Of a stretch of DNA of 64,000 bases, positions 1 to 10,581 are shown in pieces. The DNA comes from Maratus speciosus (lineage: Eukaryota; Arthropoda; Arachnida; Araneae; Salticidae). Every line of letters starts with the position of its first letter. Within the stretch, counting starts at the first letter, position 1. A program made the position numbers and the translations under genes. The stretch spans positions 62,001-126,000 of the forward strand of contig CAWVRF010001054.1 of the NCBI GenBank assembly GCA_963932465.1. Reading direction: 5' to 3'. Below the pieces are notes generated by a model. It was not told where the DNA came from, ran no database searches, and saw only the letters and a list, made by a program, of their open reading frames with translations.

Positions 1-207
1 AGATGTTATAGAACAAATTCACATTTGTGGAAAAGCCATTATGCGAGAATTCTATGTTTTAATGTTTGTTTACACCATAAAAATTAATGCGAATAAGACC
101 TTTATTTTTCATATCTTAGATCTTTATTTATCATCATGAAACAAATTTTTACAAATAATATAATATACATTAAATTTTGATTATTAATAATTTTTTTGAG
201 TCTGTTA
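1..207. other. Unassigned AT-rich sequence
   Basis: No coding, RNA or repeat signal is visible. The sequence is AT-rich and ends at the TA that flanks the first transposon. Confidence 0.5.
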
Positions 208-675
208 TACAGTCGAACCTCTATTTAACGAAGTCGCTAAATCCCGGGAAAAAATTCGTTATATGGAAAATTCGTTAAATAGAGATTCACCTTTTAAAAT
301 ACTTTAAACTACATAAAACAGATTTTAAATTCATAAACACTAAATATTTTTACTAAAAGTAATAACGTAAAGTAACTTTAAGTAATAAAAGTAAGTTATC
401 GATTTGTTTTATTTATTTTACCCACCAATATCCATCATCAATTCATTTTTCTACGTGTTTAAATCTTTGAAATCTGCAAGGAAAAGAAAACATTGTCCGG
501 GAATACACTGTATTTTCTGTATTCTCTGTATTAATAGTTTTGCGTTAAAATTAACGAATTTTAATGACATTATCGTATTTATTATTATTATAACAAATTA
601 TTTTAACCATACATTAACATATGCGTCCTTAAATTTAATTTCTGAAAAACTGTTAATTTTGCCTCAGTTTTTTGT

Positions 676-1036
676 TTAAAAAAGTGCTTTCTCGCAATAC
701 TTCTCACATCTTTGCAATGCACCAAATACCCCTTCATGCGTATTTTCTTCTAACTATAGTTTGCGTTGGATTGTTTCAAATGATTTTAGCATTTCATCAT
801 ACGAAGTTTACTTAATTCCTGCATAATGATAATTTCCATCATCATCATATTCGTCTTCATCGCAATTCATTGCTGTATTGTTTTTATTTTTCACATTGTC
901 GAAAATATCCATTTCGGATAGTGTTTCTGAGGTCTCAATTTCAGAATTAAGTGAAATACAATCATCAATCAGGACAACATGGTTAAATTCTTCTTTTATT
1001 CTCACTGTATCCACATTTTTGTAAGTTACTTTAAGG
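676..1036 (-). pseudogene. Pogo/Tigger-type transposase, C-terminal remnant
   Basis: One minus-strand frame runs from the hAT insertion point at 1036 to a stop at 676-678, with in-frame stops at 808-810 and in the stretch after it. It begins near KVTYKNVDTVRIKEEF, passes an acidic region (IDDCISLNSEIETSETLSEMD, then DEDEYDDD), and ends with a helix-like tail (LKSFETIQRKL and GALQRCEKYCEKALF). Acidic residues followed by a short helical tail are typical of the C-terminus of Tigger/pogo transposases. The DNA-binding and DDE domains are absent. The reading continues less clearly upstream at 2765-2850, so the hAT element appears to have broken this coding sequence. Assignment rests on pattern and on location inside pogo-type ends. 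Confidence 0.6.
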
Positions 1037-2756
1037 TAGGGATGCACAACCTGTGGCCCGCGGGCCAAAAGTGGCCCGCGATGGGTTGACGTGAGGCCCG
1101 CGAATTTCATCAATTTATAACTGGAAAAAATTGTAATTTTTGTCCATATGGTCGCAAGGGATCGTCGATTTGCCGCGGGAAAACCTGCAAATTTATCAGT
1201 CAGTTAAGAATCGCAAATTTCATTGATATCGCACAGAATAATCGCGAATTTTGTTAATCGGATGAGAAAAAAATGAGAGTTTTGACGATGACGCTTGGAA
1301 AAATCACGAATTTTGTCGATGAGGCGCGGAAAATCGCAATTTCCTCCGTTCAGACACGGAAAAATCGCAAATTTTGTCAATGAGTTGCCAAAAATTGCAA
1401 TTTTAGTCAATCGGATACAGAAAAATCGTGAGTTTTGTCGATCAGACTCGGAAAAATCTCTAATTTCGTTGGTCGGGGACGGAAAAATCGCGAATTTTGT
1501 TGATCGGCTGCCAAAAAAAAAAAAAACTATGAGTTTCGTCAGTCGCGAGAAAAAACGCGAATTTCGTCAATTTGTCGAGGGTAAAATTTGCATATTTCGT
1601 CAGTCAGTCAAGAATAGTTAATTTCGTCGATCGGGCCCGGAAAAATAGCGAATTTTGTCGATTAGGAACGAAAAAATCTCAAATTTCGTTGATCGACATC
1701 GGAGTCGTAGGAGCAAATCGCGTGTTTCGTCTGTTTATCGCGAGAAAAAATTGCGATTTTTGTTGATCGGGTGCAAAAATATCGGAAATTTTGTCGATCA
1801 ACCACGTAATAATTGCAAATTTCGTCGATCGAGCACTGAAAAATGGCGTTTTGTCGTTTGGGCTCCGAAAAATCGCGAATTTCGTTGGTCGGGCACGAAA
1901 AAAATCGCGAATTTTGTGGATCAGACAGGGATAAATTGCAAATTTCGTTGATCGGGCACGGAAAAATAGCGAATTTTATCGATGATGTGGAAAAAAATGT
2001 CAATTTCGTTGACCGTCTGCGTCCGTTTTGTCCATTTATCGCGAGAAAAAAATGCGAATTTTGTTAATTTACCGTGAGAAAAAATTACAAATTTCGGCAG
2101 GGTCAGTTAAGAATTGCGAATTTCGTTGATCGGGCGCGGAATAATCGGGAATTTTATCGGTCAAAGGCGGAAAATCACAAAGTTCGTCGATCGGGCACGG
2201 AAAAAGCGTGAGTTTTGTCGATCGGGCTTGGAAAAATCGCAAATTTTGCCAAATAGGCGCGAAAAAAATCGCAAATTTCGTCGATCGGGTGCGAAAAAAT
2301 ATCACATTTCGTTGATCTGACGCGGAAAAATCTTAAATTTATTTGATCGGCACCTTCTCCAACCTTCGTTCACAAAGTTCACATTTTTTTCGACACTAGC
2401 CATTTCCACGCCTATGTTTATTTTTTAGCACTTTTAATAAAACAAAATTTACTCGCCCGAAAAAAGTTAAGAAATATTATCACGCCTTGAAAATAATTCT
2501 TGCTATATCTCTGTTATATATACAAAAATAAAAACTGTTGATATATTCTTGCCAATTGAATTGAATATGTTGACTGCGTTAGGGAACCTAGAGGGGTAAA
2601 ACTCCCCCTCCCCTCTGAAACCATATTTTTTATCTGATTATAGGCCACATATCCCTCCCCCCCGAAACAGATTTCTCTCCGTGTTACTGATGTCGCCCTC
2701 GACAACCCAGATATTTTTGTAAGTGGCCCTTCGCTTAAAAAGGTTGTGCACCCCTA
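1037..2756. mobile_element. hAT-type non-autonomous element with minisatellite core
   Basis: The ends are TAGGGATGCACAACCT and AGGTTGTGCACCCCTA. They are flanked by an 8-bp target duplication, CTTTAAGG (1029-1036) and CTCTAAGG (2757-2764), with one mismatch. Eight-base duplications are the hAT hallmark. Just inside the left end is a GC-rich GGCCCGCGGGCC palindrome. No transposase is visible; most of the interior is a tandem array (separate entry). It sits inside the pogo element's coding remnant, so it is younger than that element. Confidence 0.8.
1160..2350. repeat. Degenerate minisatellite, unit about 30-33 bp
   Basis: About 35 imperfect copies of a unit close to GGAAAAATCGCGAATTTCGT followed by TGATCGGGCAC. 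Copies vary at single positions and a few differ in length. Long open frames on both strands here (for example 1295-1621 and 1662-2003) are by-products of a period near a multiple of three and not genes. Confidence 0.9.
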
Positions 2757-3249
2757 CTCTAAGGGATTATCGTCTTCGTCCTCCGTACTTACCGAATTCT
2801 CACTGCTGACAAAGAAGGCGCCTGGTAAAACCAGTTCAAGGCCATTGAACATCATAAAATGTGTTTAAAGAAAGAATAAGTTTGAAATGTCCAGAAATAT
2901 TTTGAGAAATTGGGAGAAAAAATTTTTTTAATCACAAGAAAAAGTTCGTTAAATAGAGAATGCACTTCGCTATTTGGAGGTTATTTTACGAAGAAATTCG
3001 CAAAATGTTCTTGGTTCCAAGGAAAATTTCGCAAAATAGAGGTTCGTTAAATAGAGGTCCGACTGTATTTCGAAACATGCAATACAAAGTCCAACACTAC
3101 ACTCAGCGGCAAATACCAAACACGAGTACTAATATTCAAAGACTTCACACCTAAATGCCAGTTAAATTTTTCTGGTTTCAGAAGTTTTTTTCAGCAATAA
3201 ATATCCAGCCCGGAAATAGGACGGGCACGAGATATAACGAAGAACACCC

Positions 3250-3289
3250 CGGCCTGTGATATTGACGGGAGCGAGAATTAAGGGGTTAA
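3250..3289 (-). repeat. Fragment of TTAA MITE (CCCCTTAATTCTCGC family)
   Basis: Read on the minus strand this begins TTAACCCCTTAATTCTCGCT and CCCGTCAATATCAC, matching the left end of the copies at 17350, 25575 and 55365. No opposite end is recognisable, so it is a fragment or strongly decayed copy. Confidence 0.6.
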
Positions 3290-4352
3290 GAGTATTTTGT
3301 AAATGATTGCACAAAATATATCTTACAAGGGAACCACTTTTGGTGCTGCTTGTACCTAGCATTGAGACCTGGTGCATTTTGTAGCCCTATACATAAAAAT
3401 TAGAGAACCCGATAGAATTTCTCTGTTAAAATCATATCTTATATATATTTTTATATTTTTAATTTTTTATCATTGGATTTTTATTTGTTTATTTCACGCC
3501 AAAAGCGAGTTAAGTCGCCAAATATGGCACTACGAATTTTCCGCCCACCGGGAGTGTATGTTCGATACGGTACGTATTAGAATTAAATCAGAGTGCGATT
3601 TTTTAAAATAATTGATAGCATAAGAAACAAGAATTAGGGGTTTTTTTATGCAGATGATAAATGTATAAATAGTAAATATACTTCTGTTAAAAGCTTTCAA
3701 GATCATTGAAAACTATTTTTTTAGGGAAATACAAAATGCGCATTTTCTTTTGAAGTCGGATGGAATAAAGTTTCGAATGTTTAAAATGAAATGTTGTTGT
3801 ATTAAATGTTGTGTCTTCTGATAAAAGTAATCATAAAGTAAATTAATATTTTTATAAAATTTAGAAAATTTATTGTACTTAATTAGGTCGGACATTACAA
3901 TTTCTATTGAAGTCCAAATCAGAGCTCATACACGACAAGCAGTTATGACATTCAGCTAGGGTTGTCGAAAAGCTGTAACTTTTGAAAAAAAAAATGCATA
4001 CTTTTCCCCTCCAAAATTGTGAACACTGTCATGTTGTAATTTTTCAAAATCAAATTCCTAGGTTGTTGAAGGAATTTAAAAACTTTTTTCAATACTTTAT
4101 GCTTATTGTTGGCTAATTTTTATTTGTAAATGCTTTTCTTAAAGAAAATTCTATGTTAATAGTCCGATAAGTGGTCTGGAAAATTGCTTTTTCAGAAAGT
4201 TATGCTGCTGCAAAATAAAAAATATATAATTTTAACAGATTTTTTTTTTTAATCGATTCTCAAACTTCTTAATATAGTGCTTTAGAATGCGCCAGATCTC
4301 ATTGCTAAGTGCGAGCTGCACGAAACGTGGTTTCTTTGTTAGAACAATTTTA
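3290..4352. other. Unassigned sequence
   Basis: No convincing gene or repeat termini. Open frames here are short and AT-biased without recognisable motifs. Confidence 0.4.
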
Positions 4353-4354
4353 TA

Positions 4355-5616
4355 CAGTGGAAAAAAAAGTAAACACCCCTGACTCTGCAGCTAATTTTTA
4401 ATGGAGGAAATTTACAGATACCAAACGATTGGAAATATGTCTACTTTTAAATAATGTGTATAAAATTTGCTTATGGGGCCAACTACAAATCAAAACCAAA
4501 CGAAACTTTGTTTTTTTTTTTTTCAATGGCAATACCTAATTTTGACAATATATTTTAAATCTTTGGTTCAAACTCTGACTAGAAAGGAAATTTCAAGTCA
4601 TTTGGAAGATGCGTTTTTGAATTATAATCATTCAAAATTTAGAACTTCTAATGTTAAATCGCATTTTCATATTTTTATTAATATCTCCGGAAATTATAAT
4701 CCTAATGTGATAATTTTTTGGTTTGGTTATAAAACTAAAAAACCCAAACATGAATACATAGGATTTGTAATTGAAAAAAAATTACAATATTAATTATGAA
4801 ATTAATATTCGAAAAAAATATTAATTGCAACCTACAATTTTTTTGATAGAGTTATATTTATTATGTTCTGCTTTATGGGAATTCTCAGTTTCAAATTTTT
4901 CTACCAAGTAGTTTCGAATCATGAGTAAAAAACTTCAAAATGATGGTTTAAGGGGCCGTCAATGTTGTCCAAAAAAGCATAATTTGAAAAAAAAAAATAT
5001 TTTACGCATTTTAATGAAACATTTGGGCTGAAAATAAGCTGGTATGTGTGAAATTGTGGTCACCAATGCTGGTATTGGACGGTGTATAAACAGATAAACG
5101 ACACTGAAAAACACATTAAGCGAATGAAATGGTGACATTGGCAAGAAATAATACATTGATAGAAGTGACATAATCATTTTGTTGTATTTCAGCAATCGAG
5201 TACCGAACTTCAATTTGGATACAACCCCTAAAATAGTTTCGTTTTTACTACTTACTTTCTAATATTCTTATAATTACTTGCGCAGAAAATAATCATACGA
5301 ATTTAAAGAAAATTTGGATTTAAGCTAATTGAAGGGTGTAGAACCTATTTATGGTTCTACACCCTTGGTTGTTGCTATTTGGGTGTTGGTAGTAAGCAAG
5401 TTAATTACTACCAGCTTGGTAAGTAGACTTGGGTGTTGCTATTGAAAAAAAAACAAAGTTTGGGTCCGTTATGATATGTAGATGGCCCCCTAAGCAAATT
5501 TTATACACAGCATTTAAAAGAAGACTTTATTTTCAATCGTTTGGTACCAGTAACTTTCTTTTACAATGATTTGTTACAGGGTTAGTAGAGGCATTTAAAT
5601 TTTTTTTCCACGACCG
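4355..5616. mobile_element. Long-TIR Tc1/mariner-type element, copy 1
   Basis: The element is flanked by TA and begins CAGTGGAAAAAAAAGTAAAC; its right end is ...TTCCACGACCG. The terminal inverted repeats extend roughly 190 bp and include a shared stretch with AAATTTGCTTA followed by a CATCTACA motif. A better preserved copy lies at 37763-39075. No transposase is detectable. At 5155-5165 the sequence ATTGATAG is the unoccupied counterpart of a TTAA MITE present in copy 2. Confidence 0.75.
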
Positions 5617-5757
5617 TACAATTGCATTTTCTTAATTTGAACAGTATCACACCCATGTATTACCAAGAAACAGCTGCTGAAAATAAGCTGGTATGTGTGA
5701 AATTGTGGTCACCAATGCTCGTATTTAACAGTGTAATAGCAGGTAAACGTCACTACA
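5030..5757 (+). repeat. Direct repeat inside and beyond long-TIR element
   Basis: About 85 bp beginning GCTGAAAATAAGCTGGTATG occurs at 5030-5115 and again at 5677-5757, about 90% identical. The second copy lies outside the right end of the long-TIR element, so a fragment of it was duplicated locally or brought in by another copy. Confidence 0.7.
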
Positions 5758-5772
5758 AAAGTTTGTTTAGTA

Positions 5773-5939
5773 TTAACACGTTGAGTGCCACGTCACTCAC
5801 CGGTGACTGACACTGAACTTTCCGTTTAGGCCGCGTCAGTCATTGGTGACTGACACTATTAGATTGTGCAACGGGAATCTTATTTCATGGCCCATACGGA
5901 AAGAGAGACAAAATAGACTTTAGGCATTCAACGTGTTAA
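5773..5939. mobile_element. TTAA MITE, CACGTTGA ends
   Basis: TTAA-CACGTTGA at the left mirrors TCAACGTG-TTAA at the right, 167 bp in all. Inside the left end is the palindromic CACTCACCGGTGACTGAC, repeated in variant form (GTCAGTCATTGGTGACTGAC). Related in its end to the element at 45706-46269. Confidence 0.75.
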
Positions 5940-6175
5940 AACTATGCTATGTAAACCTCAATAAGAATCGAGCCTAGTATAATATTATTAACCCTTTGAG
6001 GCGCAAGCAATAATGCATCTGTAACATTGAATTCTCACCGGGTGTTTGACATTCAATGTGTTAAAAATATGCTATGTAAACCTCAAACAGAATCGAGCCT
6101 AATATAATATTATTAATCCTTTGAGGGACAAGCAATAATGCCTCTGTAATATTGAATTCTCACCGGAATAATGGA
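5937..6175 (+). repeat. Tandem duplication of about 125 bp carrying a TTAA-MITE end
   Basis: Two head-to-tail copies, each with ATGCTATGTAAACCTCAA and then TTAACCCTTTGAGG or TTAATCCTTTGAGG, then GCAATAATGC. The MITE-like end was duplicated together with its flank, so duplication followed insertion. No matching right end is visible. Confidence 0.6.
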
Positions 6176-6424
6176 AAAATTTTATTTTAGAATAAAGAAA
6201 TGCAATCTTTCAACATTTCGTCCACAAAGTTAAAATTGTAAACTCTACTCAAATGTTTCTGGTGCGAATCTTGTTTAAATTAGGTGATATATCCCACTGC
6301 CCTTCAAGAAATTAAGTCCGCAGATATTATCTTTATCTTTAAAATTAATTGTGCTCATAAATTAAATATAAATATGTACGTACACTTCGGAAATATTCTG
6401 CCTCTTTTAAGAAATGAACATGTT

Positions 6425-7043
6425 CAGGGCTGCCGTTGGCGACTATTTTTATATTCTACTTGGACCACTATTTTAAAAAAATAAATTTTGTAATATATTT
6501 CTCTTGCACATGCTGTCAATATGTATGTGAAAAATTTCTGCTTTGTGATAGTGGTGCGAGGCAAAGCGTTATAAGTAAGCGAACAAACTTAATGCTAGAA
6601 TCAGTCGCAAATTAACACAGTTGCGCCACCTTGTGGACGGAGTGATAATTTACATACGCGGGCTTTTAGTATGGCGCTCATTTTCTAAATCTTTAGTCAC
6701 TCATGGGAATGAATTTTGTTTGCCACATTTATCGCAAAATAATGGCGCAGCGAGAGGAGCATCCAGATGTACTTAACATCACGTAGTTTTCTTCGCCTTA
6801 TTAAAGGCACTTCAGTTATTAATCAAGGTGACAAATACTTTACAATGTTAGTGGTGTGAATAAGAAAACAGTTAAATATCTACCTGTAGTTCACACTCCA
6901 TCCGCTACATGGCGCATGACATTGATTGATGTGACCTCGCATTTAATCTTGCGGTTATTTCTCCCATTTAAGATAGGACGCTTACTTATATCGCTTTGGG
7001 TGCGAGGTAGAAATAAAAAAAATAGTCGATGATGGCAGCCCTG
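6425..7043. mobile_element. TIR element with CAGGGCTGCC ends and probable 6-bp TSD
   Basis: The left end CAGGGCTGCCGTTGGCGACT and the inverted right end GGCAGCCCTG form a TIR of about 40 bp. A second inverted pair lies further in (CAAAGCG..ATAAGTAAGCG at about 6563-6582 and its complement at 6971-6990). The flanks CATGTT (6419-6424) and CATGAT (7044-7049) match at five of six positions. No coding capacity seen. The end resembles those at 36906 and 21343. Confidence 0.6.
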
Positions 7044-7050
7044 CATGATA

Positions 7051-7250
7051 TTAACCCTTAACTCATCAATACCGCCATATATGCGGCATTTGCATCATTT
7101 TCCAAATTTATTAACCTGGCACCACTTTATTTAAAGAAACACTTTTGCTTATACTTTGACAACACGTAGAAGTACTTTAAAAATTTAGTGGTGAGAATGA
7201 AATATAAGAATAGAATCGTGTGTTTAAAGCTACCTTCCGTTAAGGGTTAA
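7051..7250. mobile_element. TTAA MITE, CCCTTAAC ends, CCGCCATATATGCGG box
   Basis: TTAACCCTTAAC at the left is matched by GTTAAGGGTTAA at the right. The subterminal palindrome CCGCCATATATGCGGC is close to that of 21328-21734. The internal box GGCACCACTTTATTTAA is paired with an inverted AGTGGTGAGAAT near 7187. Confidence 0.8.
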
Positions 7251-7421
7251 TTTGTCGTTCAACATGAAATGAAAATGTCGACAGATTTTAAATTTAGCGC
7301 CAAAGTGAGGTAGGTATGCTATGGTTAATCTGATATTACGTTTAATTTTTTGTTACCAGGACCATAGTCAAATTGCGTATTTGAGTGAATTTATGTGATT
7401 GGCGTTGGAGTTTTCAGAGCT

Positions 7422-7629
7422 TTAACCCCTTGGGGACGAGCGGCACGTATACGTGCCGCATGAAGCGCTCAGAATCCTTGTTTTTTCTCACCAGTAAAAT
7501 TTTACTGTAAAATTTGCCTTATTTAATCAGCGCATTTTGTCGATTCAAGAAGACACAAATTTCTGCTTTTAAAAAACGGTGACAAAAGATTAAAAATTTC
7601 GTAAAAGGCTCCCGTCCCGAAGGTGTTAA
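7422..7629. mobile_element. TTAA MITE with perfect 20-bp palindrome
   Basis: TTAA-CCCCTTGGGGACGAG at the left faces TCCCGAAGGTG-TTAA at the right. GCGGCACGTATACGTGCCGC at 7440-7459 is a perfect palindrome. The CACCAGTAAAATTTTACTG box follows. No coding capacity. Confidence 0.8.
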
Positions 7630-7721
7630 CGAACTTTATAAATTTTCCTTATTTTCTGTCAGTGAAATCAAACCATTTTCGTCACTTTTTTGACTTTCGA
7701 AACATAATATAAAAGTGACGT

Positions 7722-7939
7722 TTAACCCTTTCAGGGGCGGTGGAATGTTTATGAAACCACTTAATTTTAATTCCCAAATGCTGCATTGCCACCAGAATTT
7801 TGGTAAAATATTTTACACCTAATAAGTGTGTGAAGTATGGCCTTTTTCTTTTTTCCAAATCAATTTGTTTGGAAATCCCGGTGCCACTCATTTATTATAC
7901 ATTTTAGCATTGGAAATGTTTTGCCCCTGAAAGCATTAA
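7722..7939. mobile_element. TTAA MITE, CCCTTTCAGGGGC ends
   Basis: TTAACCCTTTCAGGGGC faces GCCCCTGAAAGCATTAA. The interior holds GCCACCAGAATTTTGG and the inverted CCGGTGCCAC. It shares its ends with the copy at 11233-11416, which lies in the opposite orientation. Confidence 0.85.
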
Positions 7940-8045
7940 ATTAAAAATACAGTTTGCGCGTATTCGTTTTTAGTTAAAGTGATCAGAAAAATCATGCGTG
8001 GAGCATAGATTATGAAGCACTTCCAAAAAACTTTAACAACACTCT

Positions 8046-8871
8046 TTAACCCATTTGTGCATGATTTTTTTTTCTCAAATTTGTTCTTACAATCACTTTA
8101 AAATGTTGCAAAATAAACTGGAAAAATACTAAAAAAATTACGGAAAATTTTTTAAACTTTATTTGATAAAATGTAAAAATATTAAATATTGAAATATCCA
8201 TAATATTTGCAATCATATATGCATAATATATGGTTTGTCTAAATTTATATAAAATAAGCTTTTAAATTGTGTATTAAATGCTATATTTAGTATTTTTATG
8301 AATTACTAAAAATGTATATTCATTTCTTTACAGAGAATAATAACATTAAAAGTATTAGTAATAATAAACTAAGATTAATCGTATTTGAGCTTTAAAATCA
8401 ATAAGTTTCATAATCATCTTGAAAAGGACTTTACATAAATAACTCTCCCCTAAATGGCTAATAAAATATGTACCGATTCGTGCCTAGCGCCCTATATTTT
8501 GTACGTTACAAAAATGCATAAAAAATAAGCTTGAACATATAATTTCACAATTTAAAAAAATACGTATTTTAAAGAAGTCTACAAGCTAATATTATGACTT
8601 ATTTATTTGGATAATTGGTAGAAAAGACACAAATAAACTTACTTTTTACTTTTCGCCATCTTTTAAAATGAAAAATCTATAAACTCCGAAAAAAGCCTTC
8701 ATTTTACGCAAATAAATATCCATCTTGTGATGTCATCTTTCGGTAACAGATAAAGACATTTATAGATAATTATTCCATGCAATTTTCATGCTATAAAGAT
8801 GAAGAAAATTATATAAATTTATTAAAATTCAAAGCGACCCAAAAATGTGGTGCTAGACATAAACGGGTTAA
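8046..8871. mobile_element. Probable longer TTAA element, CCCATTTGTGC ends
   Basis: TTAACCCATTTGTGCATG at the left and GTGGTGCTAGACATAAACGGGTTAA at the right give an imperfect inverted pair (about 7 of 10 bases) flanked by TTAA. The 826-bp interior is AT-rich without coding signal. Less certain than the shorter MITEs because the ends have diverged. Confidence 0.5.
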
Positions 8872-9429
8872 GAAGGTAAAGAAAATACCTAAATGATGTC
8901 TAAGTATGTAAACACCTTAGTCCAAGTATGTAAATACCTAAGTATGTAAATACATATATGTAAATATGCAATGTGCCTAAGTAAGTAAAGAACCTTAAGT
9001 AATTTTAGAAAATGCATACCACTTTTGAAAACCAGATTTCAGAAAATACCGGCACATAAGATATTCATATCAATTTCATTAAGTTTTTAATTGTGTATCA
9101 TCATTAAAATATACCACAATACCATATACCATATACCCCATACACTATAATATATTGGAATTCTTTTGAGTGTCCCGGGAAACGAACATTAAATACTACA
9201 TATAACATAATCTATAATAACACTCGTGTAATGCACCTGAATAGTGTATGTAAACTTCATTATGTTTGAAATAATGTAACACCATTTAAATGTAGTACAA
9301 AGGATTTTTCTCCATAGACTGTAATTTAATGCACTACTTTTGAGGGCTTCTGTAAAGGAACTATCAATGTTACACACTTTAGATTCTATAACGAACATAC
9401 CATGATAAATCTAAACCTTTATCAATTAC
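8872..9429. other. AT-rich spacer with short AAGTATGTAAATACC repeats
   Basis: At 8895-8990 a motif near AAGTATGTAAATACCT recurs about five times. The rest shows no gene or element ends. Confidence 0.5.
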
Positions 9430-9927
9430 ATGGCAATCCATGTATATTTACTCAAGTTAGAGTTCGTTAGACAGACAGACAGACGGGCAGACAAACCAAA
9501 TTCATAAACACTTTCCAACTATGTTGGAAAGAGTTAAAAACGCACAATACGTTGAAATTTCACTTTCAGAAATTTATGCCAACAGACGGAAGCATGCTTC
9601 ATTACTTTTGAACAGCCCTGTATTTTACCTACTATCTTTATATACACTGCACTATTTTAGCTAAAATTTAAAACTAAAACACGTTTAAAACTACTGAAAT
9701 CACACTTCCAGAGATTATCCATGTATAATTACGTGAATTAGAGCACAGACGGATAAACAAATCAAATTCATGAACACTTTTGAACTATGTCGGAAAGTGT
9801 TAAAAAGATGTTCCAACCTGTACAAATAAGTACGTTTCAATAATAAATTTCCATTATTGTAAACATTTTGTCACAAAATAACTTATTCGTCTCTAAATAT
9901 CGATAAAATTCATTACTAAAAATAAGA
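9430..9927 (+). repeat. Degenerate tail of the tandem unit array
   Basis: Two copies (about 9435-9545 and 9725-9805) of a block containing ATCCATGTATATTTAC, a CAGACAGACA tract, AAATTCATAAACACTTT and CAACTATGTTGGAAAG. The same block recurs at 13438-13535 and, split by a SINE, at 16655-17050, which places this as a partial array unit. At 9840-9927 the start of the next unit is visible. Confidence 0.65.
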
Positions 9928-10270
9928 CTATTCGGATGTGGCAATCCCAAAATTTTCTTCTATGTCATACATGTTAACACTAGAACGCCCGGAAGGAGTC
10001 GATCCGACTCCGGCCATATGATTAACCCATTAACCGCTGGTGTTGCGTTTACGCAACAGTCAAAATAAATGCGTATAAAAAATTAGCTATCAAATGAATT
10101 TTATATTAATAGTAATTTTTGAGTAGGGTATATTATGGTTACTAATTCAATAGAAAAATATTTTCTTTCAACATATTTTTTCTATTTAATAACAAGTTCG
10201 AAACTTAAAGCATTTTTAAACGAAAAATTTCGCGTTGTCTTTTTCGCAGATGAAATATAGTTAGACAAAC

Positions 10271-10506
10271 TTAACCCATTAACCGCTGACGTTGCGTTCA
10301 CGCAACAGTCAAAATAATTGCTCATGCAATGAATTAATTACATTGGCACCACTATTTTAGAATTTAAAAAAATGTCTTACTTATTGGCAGGAATTTTGCT
10401 ATTTTACTAAAGCGAAATTTATCTTACTGAATTTGTGGTGGGAAACTACTTTCAACAAGAAATTTGAAAATTTCTATCGTAATAGTTTTGGCGGTTAATG
10501 GGTTAA
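10271..10506 (+). mobile_element. TTAA MITE, CCCATTAACCGC family, copy a
   Basis: 236 bp. TTAACCCATTAACCGCTGAC, the palindromic GTTGCGTTCACGCAAC, TTGGCACCACTATTTTAG, and on the right GGCGGTTAATGGGTTAA. Nested in the larger element with the same ends. About 90% identical by eye to the reverse-oriented copy at 14773-15006. Confidence 0.9.
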
Positions 10507-10581
10507 GCTTTAGAGTAAATCTATTTTTAGACAAGGTCAAAGTACATAAGAACATTCAACGATTCAGTTGCTTTCGTTTTA

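Larger units (their letters stand above)
210..3065 (-). mobile_element. Pogo/Tigger-type DNA transposon, interrupted
   Basis: The left end reads CAGTCGAACCTCTATTTAAC and the right end is its inverted match (GTTAAATAGAGGTCCGACTG). TA lies immediately outside both ends, as expected for the pogo branch of IS630-Tc1-mariner. A second inner repeat, GTTAAATAGAG, recurs at 273-284 and 2948-2960. Without the nested hAT-type element (1037-2756) the body is only about 1.1 kb, so most of the transposase has been deleted. The surviving coding remnant is on the minus strand. Confidence 0.85.

Noticed and set aside
1204..2320. Several open frames of 60-113 codons on both strands, rich in NFVD/KIANF-like repeats
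   Set aside because: They are translations of the minisatellite of about 30-33 bp; frames open on both strands because the unit lacks stops.
8046..8871. Treating all TTAA pairs near CCC as elements
   Set aside because: TTAA is frequent in AT-rich DNA. Only pairs with matching inverted ends were kept; this one was kept at low confidence.
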